Positions 7,910-15,119 of a stretch of DNA of 64,000 nucleotides are shown here, piece after piece (the first letter of the stretch is position 1; each line of letters starts with the position of its first letter). Under the pieces are notes generated by a model that worked only from the letters and a program-made list of their open reading frames with translations, was not told the DNA's origin and ran no database searches. This stretch comes from Streptomyces sp. ASQP_92 (GTDB lineage Bacteria > Actinomycetota > Actinomycetes > Streptomycetales > Streptomycetaceae), in contig NZ_JAODUA010000008.1 of assembly GCF_025399895.1 (NCBI RefSeq), forward strand, positions 62,001-126,000, written 5' to 3'. The position numbers and the translations under genes were made by a program.

Positions 7910-8695
7910 GTGGAAGTTGTCATCGTCCCGGACGCCAAGGCAGGCGGCGAACTCATCGCGGAGTCGATCGCCGCCCTGTGGCGCCGCAAGCCCGACGCCC
8001 TGCTCGGGGTGGCCACCGGCTCGACGCCGATCCCGATCTACGACGCGCTGACCGCGAAGGTCGCCGCCGGTGACGTGGACGTCTCGCGGGCCCGCGTGTG
8101 CCAGCTCGACGAGTACGTCGGGCTGCCCGCCGGCCACCCCGAGTCCTACCGCGCCACCGTCATCCGCCAGGTCGTCGAGCCGCTCGGGCTCGGCGCGGAC
8201 TCCTTCATCGGGCCGGACGGCTCCGCCGAGGACGTCCAGGCCGCGTGCGAGGCGTACGACCTGGCGCTGGCCTCGGCCGGCGGAGTGGACCTCCAGATCC
8301 TGGGCATCGGCACGGACGGGCACATCGGCTTCAACGAGCCCTGCTCCTCGCTCGCCTCGCGCACCCGGATCAAGACGCTGACCGAGCAGACCCGGGTCGA
8401 CAACGCGCGCTTCTTCGACGACGACATCGACCAGGTGCCGCACCACGTGATCACCCAGGGCATCGGCACGATCCTGGAGGCCCGCCACCTGGTGCTGCTC
8501 GCGACGGGCGAGGGCAAGGCGGAGGCGGTCGCGCAGACGGTGGAGGGGCCGGTGGCGGCGGTGGTGCCGGCGTCGGCGCTGCAGTTGCACCGGCATGCGA
8601 CGGTTGTGGTGGACGAGGCGGCGGCGTCGAAGCTGAAGCTTGCGCCGTACTTCCGGCACACGTTCGTCAACAAGCCGGTGTGGCAAGGGCTTTAG
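7910..8695 (+). CDS. nagB: Glucosamine-6-phosphate deaminase
   Basis: Cytosolic enzyme converting glucosamine-6-phosphate to fructose-6-phosphate and ammonia, the step that sends GlcNAc into glycolysis. The 261-aa length fits NagB. Catalytic residues by family comparison are visible: D67 in CQLDEYVG, H138 in TDGHIGFNEP and E143. The phosphate-binding VATGSTPIP loop is near residue 35. The GTG start has no strong ribosome-binding sequence. A DasR box lies just upstream, fitting repression by DasR that is relieved by GlcN-6-P, this enzyme's own substrate. nagB is adjacent to nagZ in S. coelicolor (from memory) but here is separated from it by an accessory operon. Confidence 0.96.
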   Translation: MEVVIVPDAKAGGELIAESIAALWRRKPDALLGVATGSTPIPIYDALTAKVAAGDVDVSRARVCQLDEYVGLPAGHPESYRATVIRQVVEPLGLGADSFIGPDGSAEDVQAACEAYDLALASAGGVDLQILGIGTDGHIGFNEPCSSLASRTRIKTLTEQTRVDNARFFDDDIDQVPHHVITQGIGTILEARHLVLLATGEGKAEAVAQTVEGPVAAVVPASALQLHRHATVVVDEAAASKLKLAPYFRHTFVNKPVWQGL

Positions 8696-8760
8696 CCCTC
8701 CGGGGGGCTCGGATCCCGGAACGCCGCCCGCCCCGACCCGGCGACTCCCTGAGCCCCCCT

Positions 8761-9063
8761 CGCGCAGTTCCCCGCGCCCCCAAACCCCCTCCACCTGCGG
8801 ACCCCGGTCGCTCCTCGCGCAGTTCCCCGCGCCCCCAAACGCCCCGGCCGCCCGCCGACCGCGGCGCCGACCCCCAGGGGCGCGGGGAACTGCGCGATCA
8901 GCCCCCCACCACCCGCAGCCAAACGCACACACCCCGGAGGCACATCGGGGACGGGGCCCCCAGCCCCCTAGGGGCGCGGGGAACTGCGCGATCAGCCACC
9001 ACCAACCGCAGACGAAACGCACACGCGCGGAAGCGCACCGGGGAGCGGGGCGGGGCCCCCGGA
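8761..9063. repeat. Four-copy 20-mer repeat patch (two direct, two inverted)
   Basis: The 20-mer CGCGCAGTTCCCCGCGCCCC occurs at 8761-8780 and 8816-8835, and its exact inverse at 8877-8896 and 8971-8990. The inverted copies begin two imperfect tandem units of about 94 bp (8877-8970 and 8971-9063), each continuing with GATCAGCC, a Pro-rich stretch, ACGCACAC and GGGGACGGGGCC-like sequence. Opposite copies can pair into long hairpins between the convergent nagB and MFS genes. A degenerate copy is at 40774-40793. Such elements are common and unexplained in Streptomyces intergenic DNA. No gene is visible in the 375-bp gap. Confidence 0.85.
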
Positions 9064-9070
9064 GCGTCCC

Positions 9071-10243
9071 CTACGCCTCAGCCAGCGCCGGGAAGCGGAT
9101 GCGTGTCGCGCACAGGGAGACGAGCAGGGCCGAGGCCGCCACCGCGCCCATCCCCCAGGCCAGCCCCGTACCGTCGGCTATGAAGCCGATCACCGCGGGC
9201 CCCGCCAGCAGACCCGTCGTGCCCATGGCCGCCACCAGGGCCAGCGCGTCGGAGCCCTGGCGGGCCGCGGCCACGTACACGCAGGGCGTCACCGCCGCGA
9301 TGCCGAGCCCCACGCAGGCGAAGCCGATCAGGGCCGGCACCACTCCCCCGACCAGCAGCGCCAGGGTGAGGCCCGCGCCGGCCAGCGCGCTGCCGACCCG
9401 TACGATCCGGTCGTCCCCCCACTTGGTGCGCCAGCCGTCGGCGAAGAGGCGGGCCAGCACCATCATCACCGAGACGACGGCGATGCCCAGCGGCGCCAGG
9501 TGCGCGGCCGCTCCCGCCACGTCCTTCAGGTAGAGCGCCGACCAGTCGTTCATGGCTCCCTCGGTCACCGTGCCGAACGCCATCGCGAGCCCCATCCAGA
9601 TGGTCACCCTGGTCGGCAGGGTCAGACCCCGGGACTTCTTCTCGGCGACCGGCACAGCCGGTTCCGCCGAAGGCGCGTCGTCCGTCAGAAGGCCCCCGCT
9701 CGCACCCAGCACCAGCAGCGCGAGCAGCGCCGTCGCCGTGACGAAGTGGGACGGGAGGGCCGAGGAGAGCGAGGTCACGCCGGAGGCGAGCAGCGCGGCG
9801 AACAGCGAGCCCGCGCTGAACGTGGCGTGCATCTTGGCCATGGTGGTCCGCCGGTACTTGACCTCCAGGGCCGCCGCCTGCGCGTTCATGGCGACGTTGA
9901 GACAGCCGACCGCGATCCCGTCGCAGCACACGATGAGCAGCGTGACCGGATAGTTCGGCGTGACGGAGAGGGCGAGCAGGACCACGCCGAGGCCGAGCGC
10001 GGAGAGGAGGGCGAGCCGGCGCGAGCCGAGCCGTTTCGTCAGGACCGCAACCAGCGGGAAGGAGATGGCCGCGCCGGCTCCGCAGACCATGAGGAGCAGG
10101 CCGAGTTGCGCCTCGGACAGGTCGAGCCTCGTCTTGAGGGCGGGAATCCGCGAGACCCAGGTGGCGTACTGGAACCCGAGGCAGCAGAACAGTGCCGCGA
10201 TCGCCGCTTGGGATCGCCGGTAGTCATCGCGCACGCGATACAT
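9071..10243 (-). CDS. MFS transporter (cluster A exporter)
   Basis: Predicted 12-helix major facilitator protein, 390 aa, with GAAISFPLVAVLTKRLGSRR as the loop 2-3 (motif A-like) segment near residue 57. Its N-terminus CCLGFQYATWVSRIPALK and the NVAMNAQA segment resemble the Fucp/YbjJ-like MFS group. It is the last gene of the coupled minus-strand operon: 6 bp separate its start from the GNAT stop. From context it most likely exports the operon's product; uptake of a sugar is the alternative. It ends facing the repeat patch and nagB. Confidence 0.88.
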   Translation of the reverse strand: MYRVRDDYRRSQAAIAALFCCLGFQYATWVSRIPALKTRLDLSEAQLGLLLMVCGAGAAISFPLVAVLTKRLGSRRLALLSALGLGVVLLALSVTPNYPVTLLIVCCDGIAVGCLNVAMNAQAAALEVKYRRTTMAKMHATFSAGSLFAALLASGVTSLSSALPSHFVTATALLALLVLGASGGLLTDDAPSAEPAVPVAEKKSRGLTLPTRVTIWMGLAMAFGTVTEGAMNDWSALYLKDVAGAAAHLAPLGIAVVSVMMVLARLFADGWRTKWGDDRIVRVGSALAGAGLTLALLVGGVVPALIGFACVGLGIAAVTPCVYVAAARQGSDALALVAAMGTTGLLAGPAVIGFIADGTGLAWGMGAVAASALLVSLCATRIRFPALAEA

Positions 10244-10249
10244 GCGTTG

Positions 10250-10768
10250 TCAGCCTACTTCCATGGACATGTACATCGCGTTCGGGCCGTAGCTCGCCGG
10301 CAGTTCGACCTCGGGGTGGGGGCGGTAGCCGAGCTGGGCCCACAGCACGTGGGCCCCCCGGACCGCCGCGAGGGAGATCCGCTCGTACCCCAACTCTCGT
10401 GCGGTGATGAGGAGATGGGTCAGGAGTCGGGGGCCCAGGCCCCGGCCGCGCAGGTGCTCGGCGATGACGAGGTCATGGGCGTGGAGGTTGCGCGAGGGGT
10501 GGCCGGCCTGCTCGGCCCTGCTCAGGTCCGGGCTGGTGAAGGGCGGATAGGGCAGCGCCAGAAGGTATCCGCCGACGCGGCCCTCGTGCTCCAGGACGAA
10601 GCAAGTGCCCGCGCAATAGCGGGACTTGAGGGCTTCGCGGCCCTCGGAGAGGCCGTCCTCGGTGTAGGCGCCCGCTTCGAGGGCCACGATGGCGTCCCAG
10701 TCGCGCTCGGCGAGCGGGCGGATCAGGACGTCCGTGTCCGGCGGGAGCTGGGTCTTGAGCGGGGACAT
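10250..10768 (-). CDS. GNAT family N-acetyltransferase (cluster A)
   Basis: Predicted 172-aa acyl-CoA-dependent N-acyltransferase. The GNAT core is seen from DVLIRPLAERDWDAIVALE near residue 14, and the acetyl-CoA phosphate loop is LRGRGLGPRLL near residue 108 (Q/RxxGxG type), followed by ELGYERISL and a typical GYRP near the C-terminus. It is directly adjacent to the decarboxylase (zero intergenic bases) and 6 bp from the MFS gene, so all are co-transcribed. Acylation of the amine made by the decarboxylase is a reasonable inference; a self-resistance role is also possible. Confidence 0.88.
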   Translation of the reverse strand: MSPLKTQLPPDTDVLIRPLAERDWDAIVALEAGAYTEDGLSEGREALKSRYCAGTCFVLEHEGRVGGYLLALPYPPFTSPDLSRAEQAGHPSRNLHAHDLVIAEHLRGRGLGPRLLTHLLITARELGYERISLAAVRGAHVLWAQLGYRPHPEVELPASYGPNAMYMSMEVG

Positions 10769-11950
10769 CTACCGCGAACCTCCGATGCAGGTGTACGGCA
10801 GCGGATCGAAGCCGTTGAAGCCCCGGGTGGTGTAGCCGATGGCGTACGCACCGCAGGAGTGGACCCAGACCGGGTCACCGGAGGCCACCTCGGCGGGAAC
10901 CTGGACAGGGCCCGACTCGTGGTCGTAGGCGTCGTCGCTGTCGCAGGTGGGGCCCGCGATCACGGCGGGGACATGGCGGCCGGCCGTGTGGCCGGGGAAC
11001 TCCAGGCGGTACTGCAACGCGTCCATCTCGTAGAGCCCGTTGAACTTGCCGCAGCTCAGATACAGCCAGTGGCCGCGCTCGCCGTCCGGACGGCGCCGGG
11101 TGGTGAGGCGGGAGACGCGGGCCCGGATGGCGCCGTGGTCGGCGACCAGATGGCGTCCGGGTTCCATGAGGAACTCCAGTGGTGACAAGGATTCCTCGCG
11201 CAGGCGCTGCATTCCCTCGCGCAGGACGGCGAACATCTTGTCCAGGGGCGGGTCCAGTGGCCGGCCCCGTCTGTCGAGGCAGCCGAGGGCGGGCAGGCCG
11301 CCGCCGAGGTTGATCGTGTCGAGCAGGATTCCGCGCCCGTTGAGGATTCCCACCAGGTCCGTCAGGTCGTCCAGCGCACTGCGCCAGGCTTCCGACGTCA
11401 TCTGCTGTGAGCCGACGTGCACGGAGAGCCCCGACGGGATCAGACCCGCGTCGCGCGCCGCTTCCAGGACGCGGACGGCGTCGCCGGCGGAGCAGCCGAA
11501 CTTCTGGCTGAGGCCCCACAGCGCGCCCTCACCGCTGGTGGCCAGGCGGCAGAACACCCGTGATCCGGGGGCCAGTCGGGCGATCGCCGCGACATCTTCC
11601 ACGCTGTCGGTCGCGAAGTCACGGATGCCCAGGCGGTAGGCGTCGGCGATGTTCTCGTCCGACTTGATCGTGTTGCCGTAGTGGATTAGGTCGGCCGGTA
11701 CGCCCGTCCGCAGGGCCTGTTCGATCTCGCGGGGGCTGGCCGCGTCGAAGCCGGCGCCCCGGCCGGCCAGGCACGCGAGGACCTCGTCCACCGGGCACGC
11801 CTTCATCGCGAAACGCACCGCGATGCCGGGCAGTTCGCGCAGCAGGGCCGCGTACTGGGCCTCGATGCCGGTGAGGTCGAAGAAGATCCGGTCGTCGGTG
11901 GCGGCCGTCAGGGCCGCCCGGAGCGCCGTGCTCTCACGCATCGTCGACAC
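10769..11950 (-). CDS. Fold-type III PLP-dependent decarboxylase, ODC/DAPDC-like (cluster A)
   Basis: Predicted alanine-racemase-fold decarboxylase acting on an ornithine-, lysine- or diaminopimelate-like amino acid or an acylated derivative. The PLP-binding Lys is K50 in RFAMKACP; HVGSQ near residue 178, the EPGR phosphate motif (LMEPGRHLV) and the interface active-site Cys (C336 in GPTCDSDD) are all present. YLSCGKFNGLYEM is closer to ODC than to LysA. Start: GTG at 11950 (393 aa) or ATG at 11941; both overlap the stop of the upstream gene, showing translational coupling. Part of the five-gene operon running to the MFS gene. Substrate unknown. Confidence 0.88.
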   Translation of the reverse strand: MSTMRESTALRAALTAATDDRIFFDLTGIEAQYAALLRELPGIAVRFAMKACPVDEVLACLAGRGAGFDAASPREIEQALRTGVPADLIHYGNTIKSDENIADAYRLGIRDFATDSVEDVAAIARLAPGSRVFCRLATSGEGALWGLSQKFGCSAGDAVRVLEAARDAGLIPSGLSVHVGSQQMTSEAWRSALDDLTDLVGILNGRGILLDTINLGGGLPALGCLDRRGRPLDPPLDKMFAVLREGMQRLREESLSPLEFLMEPGRHLVADHGAIRARVSRLTTRRRPDGERGHWLYLSCGKFNGLYEMDALQYRLEFPGHTAGRHVPAVIAGPTCDSDDAYDHESGPVQVPAEVASGDPVWVHSCGAYAIGYTTRGFNGFDPLPYTCIGGSR

Positions 11951-13253
11951 CCCGGGCCGGGCGCTCGGATCTGCTGGCCGCCACCAGCGGCCCCCATGCC
12001 TCGATGAGCAGGGCGAAGTCCTCCATGTCGGCCTGGGCCTCGTCGAGCAGCCGTTCGCGAAGGGGGACGATGTGATCGGCGAACTCGGCGTATTTGGCGC
12101 CCAGTTGGCGGTAGCAGCGGTCCAGTACGTCGAGCCTGCGGATGTTCTCGGTCCGGTCCGCGCCCACGCTGTGCCCGACGTGGCGGGCTATCTCGTCGAC
12201 GCGTATGCGGTGCTGTTCGTCGAGCAGCGCTCCACGGGCCCGCTCCATCGCCGTGTAGACGGGGTAGAGGTAGAGCATCGACAGGAGGAACTTGGTGAAC
12301 CGGAGCTGGTAGGCGGTGAACCCGGGGCCCGTCCGGCGCTCGGGGGTGTAGTAGTTCACGATGTGCCGGTTGTGCACCACGCCGGGCAGCGTCGCGTCGC
12401 GCACCAGGTGCAGCAGGAAGTAGTCGCTGCCGATGGTGCTGGTCGCGGGTGGCAGCGGCACGCGTTCGTAGACCTCGTGGTCGAGGCCGATGTTGCACAT
12501 GTCGACACGCCAGATGTCGGGGGTGCCCAGCGTCGACTCGTCGTGGGTGAAGGGGTCGGTGCCGGCGCCGACGAAGGAGTCGTCGACCAGCTCGCGGCGC
12601 TCCTCGGCCGGGGTCCCGGCCTCGGCCCACAGGCCGACCACCTCGTAGTAGATCTCGGGGTCCAGCTCGCGGATCTCGCCGATGTCCACGGACAGTTCGC
12701 CCACGAACGAGGCGCCCACCATCGCGACGGGCTTGTACACGTCGGCGGGGTCGAGCCGGGTGCGGGTGACATCGGGCAGGGCGTCCACGGCCCGCTTGCC
12801 CAGCGACAGGAGCTCGTGGTGGATGGGGTACACGGGTTCGCCGTCCAGCGCCTGGTAGCTGCTGTCGGAGTCCCTGCGGTGCACCGACGTACAGCCCAGC
12901 GCGCTCGCGATCAGGAAGGCGCGGTTGGTGCACGCCCCGTACGAGACGTCGGCGGGCAGCATGAGGTCGAGCATCAGCTCGGGCTTGGCGACGCCGGAGC
13001 GTTCGATGACCCGCTGGAGGAAGTCGCGCTGGCGCGCCTCGTCCAGGTGGTGCACGACGACATCGGGCCGGGGCGTCAACTGCCGGAGTGCGACGGCGTG
13101 TTCGGCGTGGACGGGTGCGGCGCAGGAGTCGAGGACCAGCAGATGCACCTCGACGTCGAAGTGCTCGGCGGCGTACGCGGCCTCCTCGCCGAGCGCGGTG
13201 ATCGTGGCGGCGCAGGGCCGGTTGGTGGGCAGGGTCAGGCAGATGCTGCGCAT
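11934..13253 (-). CDS. Unknown GT-A-like protein (possibly DUF6271) of cluster A
   Basis: 439-aa protein of unknown function. The N-terminus (MRSICLTLPTNRPCAATI) reads like the first strand and loop of a GT-A nucleotide-sugar transferase, and HRRDSDSSYQ near residue 148 offers a DxD-like metal motif. The C-terminal half is helical and acidic, with no membrane segment. I recall a family called DUF6271 of this kind but cannot confirm membership. It overlaps the oxygenase gene upstream (19 bp) and the decarboxylase downstream (17 bp), so all three proteins are made together. A glycosyl or other nucleotidyl-linked transferase role is inference from the motif. Confidence 0.7.
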   Translation of the reverse strand: MRSICLTLPTNRPCAATITALGEEAAYAAEHFDVEVHLLVLDSCAAPVHAEHAVALRQLTPRPDVVVHHLDEARQRDFLQRVIERSGVAKPELMLDLMLPADVSYGACTNRAFLIASALGCTSVHRRDSDSSYQALDGEPVYPIHHELLSLGKRAVDALPDVTRTRLDPADVYKPVAMVGASFVGELSVDIGEIRELDPEIYYEVVGLWAEAGTPAEERRELVDDSFVGAGTDPFTHDESTLGTPDIWRVDMCNIGLDHEVYERVPLPPATSTIGSDYFLLHLVRDATLPGVVHNRHIVNYYTPERRTGPGFTAYQLRFTKFLLSMLYLYPVYTAMERARGALLDEQHRIRVDEIARHVGHSVGADRTENIRRLDVLDRCYRQLGAKYAEFADHIVPLRERLLDEAQADMEDFALLIEAWGPLVAASRSERPARGVDDA

Positions 13254-14320
13254 GACGGATCTCCGGTCGGCCGCTCGGCGTCCTGTCCGGCCGCGTCCTG
13301 GCCGTGCCAGGATTCGAGGCCGAGCAGCTTCGCGCCGAGCTCGTTCAGGGTGGCGGTGGGATACCTGAGGGATTCGTGCCGTCGGGCGTCGCCGACCAGC
13401 GTCTTGTTCCAGTCCGGGGTGCTCAGGCTGCGCCAGGACTCGACGCGGGACTTGCGCACCTCCTGGTCCGATTCCAGGGCGGGCATCATCGAGAGGTACT
13501 GGACGGCGCGGACACCGTTGTCAGAGGTGTTGGCGGCCACGCCGTGCGCGAGGAGCCCGTTCCAGATCAGCAGGTCGCCGGCCTTCAGTTCGGGCCGTAC
13601 GACCGGGAACTCGGTGCGGTCGGCGCCCGGCCGGATGGGGTCGCGGTCGGCGGGCTGGGTGACCTTCCACTCCTCGAAGCGACGGAACAGCTCGGGCGAG
13701 CACTGGAATCCGCCGTGGTCGTCCTGGGTGTCGTTGAGCGCGATGATCCCCTGGACGCGCTGCGGCAGCACCCCGAGCGTGGTGTCGACGTCCCAGTGCA
13801 GCTCGATGTCGAAGCCCTTGTCGGTGGGCTCGATCAGGGCGCGGTCCCGGTCCTTGACGTTGGGCGGGTTCAGGTTGAGCCGGTCGAGGGTGACCCAGAG
13901 CTCCTCGCAGTCCCATACGTCGGCGAACGCGTCGTAGACCCGTCGCGTCTGGCGGCTGTCCCACAGGAGCTGGTGGTGGTAGGCCTCGACGAACCCGTAG
14001 ACGTGCAGGTGCTGTTCGAGCTCGGTGGCGAAGGTACGGTCCTCGGAGTACCAGGTCTCGGGCCGCTCGGGGTCCAGGCCCTGGAAGTCCCAGGCGAAGT
14101 CGAGCAGCCGCCGGGCGGCGTCGGCCGGGATGGCCTGCTTCACGACGACATAGCCGTACGTCTGCCAGAACGCGAAGTCGTCCTCGGACAGGACGCGCAG
14201 CGGGCGCGTCTTCTCCAGGTCGCGCAGGGGCGTCCGGGCCAGGTAGGTCTCGCCGCCGTCGGAGCTGAAGTAGGGGACGCCGGAGGCGGCTCGGTAGAGA
14301 TATCGGTCGGGGGCCGGCAT
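13235..14320 (-). CDS. Phytanoyl-CoA dioxygenase (PhyH) family Fe(II)/2-oxoglutarate oxygenase (cluster A)
   Basis: Predicted non-haem iron oxygenase, 361 aa, coupling 2-oxoglutarate decarboxylation to hydroxylation, halogenation or desaturation of a small molecule. The 2-His-1-Asp iron triad is complete: H175 and D177 in LHWDVD and H259 in LLAHGVA, with R271 placed to bind 2-oxoglutarate. Asp at 177 argues against a halogenase, which would have Gly/Ala there. First gene of the five-gene operon; the ATG is preceded by GGAG. A TTGACA/dre promoter lies about 490 bp upstream with no gene between. It probably tailors an amino acid or amine for the downstream enzymes. Confidence 0.9.
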   Translation of the reverse strand: MPAPDRYLYRAASGVPYFSSDGGETYLARTPLRDLEKTRPLRVLSEDDFAFWQTYGYVVVKQAIPADAARRLLDFAWDFQGLDPERPETWYSEDRTFATELEQHLHVYGFVEAYHHQLLWDSRQTRRVYDAFADVWDCEELWVTLDRLNLNPPNVKDRDRALIEPTDKGFDIELHWDVDTTLGVLPQRVQGIIALNDTQDDHGGFQCSPELFRRFEEWKVTQPADRDPIRPGADRTEFPVVRPELKAGDLLIWNGLLAHGVAANTSDNGVRAVQYLSMMPALESDQEVRKSRVESWRSLSTPDWNKTLVGDARRHESLRYPTATLNELGAKLLGLESWHGQDAAGQDAERPTGDPSCAASA

Positions 14321-14803
14321 GCGATCGCTCCAGGGTCGAAAAGGGTCGGTGGCTGTGCGGATCCCCGGGTGGCATGGGGAATCGGCCCGTGGCGCGGGCT
14401 TCCTGCGGGCGGGGATCGGCGGGGTGCGGCGTCCGGAGCGGGTCGCGCGGCCGGCCGGGGGAGGTCACGGACGGCGGCGAAGCGCTGCGGCACAAGGGGT
14501 CGGCGTACGGTCGTCCTCGCGTCCGGCCCGCGCCGCGGCCGTCCGGGGCCGGGGATGTGCGGGTGCCGGGCGATGCGGGGCGCCCTCGGCGGAGGCTTTG
14601 CGCCGACCGGTTCACAGTCGAGCATTGCGAGAGCGAAGAGGCGCGGGGCAACCGGTCGTGGCGTGCTCGGCGCGTCGTCGCGCCGGCCGGTCACCAGGTG
14701 GAGAGTGAGGGTCTCCACGAAGACTGGGCCGGGGTTGCCACCTCCTTGCGCACGGTGCCGCTCGCGGGCCGAGGGCACCTACACCGATCTTGCGTACCTC
14801 CAA
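14321..14803. other. Long untranslated leader ahead of the cluster A operon
   Basis: About 480 bp between the DasR-type promoter at 14804-14831 and the oxygenase ATG. Open frames exist on both strands but are Arg/Pro/Gly-rich, lack ribosome-binding sequences and match no family I recognise, so I do not call a gene. If the promoter assignment is right, this would be a transcribed leader. The rest of the gap up to the nagZ terminator (14832-15063) also shows no gene. Confidence 0.4.
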
Positions 14804-14831
14804 GGTGGACTAGACCAACTTCCGGTGTCAA
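14804..14831 (-). promoter_or_regulatory. DasR box overlapping a dasA-like promoter, facing cluster A
   Basis: On the plus strand GGTGGACTAGACCAAC (14804-14819) is a dre with core GGACTAGACC. On the minus strand it is preceded by a -35-like TTGACA (14831 to 14826) six bases away. The layout TTGACACC, a few bases, then GGTCTAG is nearly the same as upstream of dasA (20027-20053), where TTGACACC also runs into a dre. Reading is toward the PhyH oxygenase. I infer that the accessory operon is directly repressed by DasR. Confidence 0.7.
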
Positions 14832-15063
14832 GCCCCAAGTTGGGGCCCCACGCGGCACAAATGGGATGGGTTCACGCACCGGACACGCAGGTGATACGTA
14901 CTGTCAAGTAGAGCTCCGCACAGCCGAGTTGACGGCCGCCCGGAGCGGGAAGCGGAGTTGGTCCCTCCGAGTGGCGCGTGGGAAGTCGGCCCTCTCGGAC
15001 ATGAAAACTCGGCCCCTTCGTACATCTTCTTCACGTGTCCCCGCCCGTACCCGCACATGCAAA

Positions 15064-15103
15064 CGGGGCGGGGTCACGGTCCGCCGACCGTCACCCCGCC
15101 CCG
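15064..15103 (-). terminator. nagZ operon terminator
   Basis: 17-bp inverted repeat (CGGGGCGGGGTCACGGT and CGGGGCGGGGTGACGGT-complement) with one mismatch and a 6-nt loop, 17 bp beyond the nagZ stop. Strong enough to end the dasB-dasC-nagZ transcript before cluster A. Confidence 0.8.
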
Positions 15104-15119
15104 CGGCTTTCGCGCCGGG

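Noticed and set aside
13235..14320. Oxygenase as a halogenase
   Set aside because: The iron triad keeps Asp (H175-x-D177); alpha-ketoglutarate halogenases have Gly or Ala there.
14321..14803. Possible gene in the long leader before the oxygenase
   Set aside because: Frames on both strands are Arg/Pro-rich without ribosome-binding sequences or motifs; kept as a non-coding leader.
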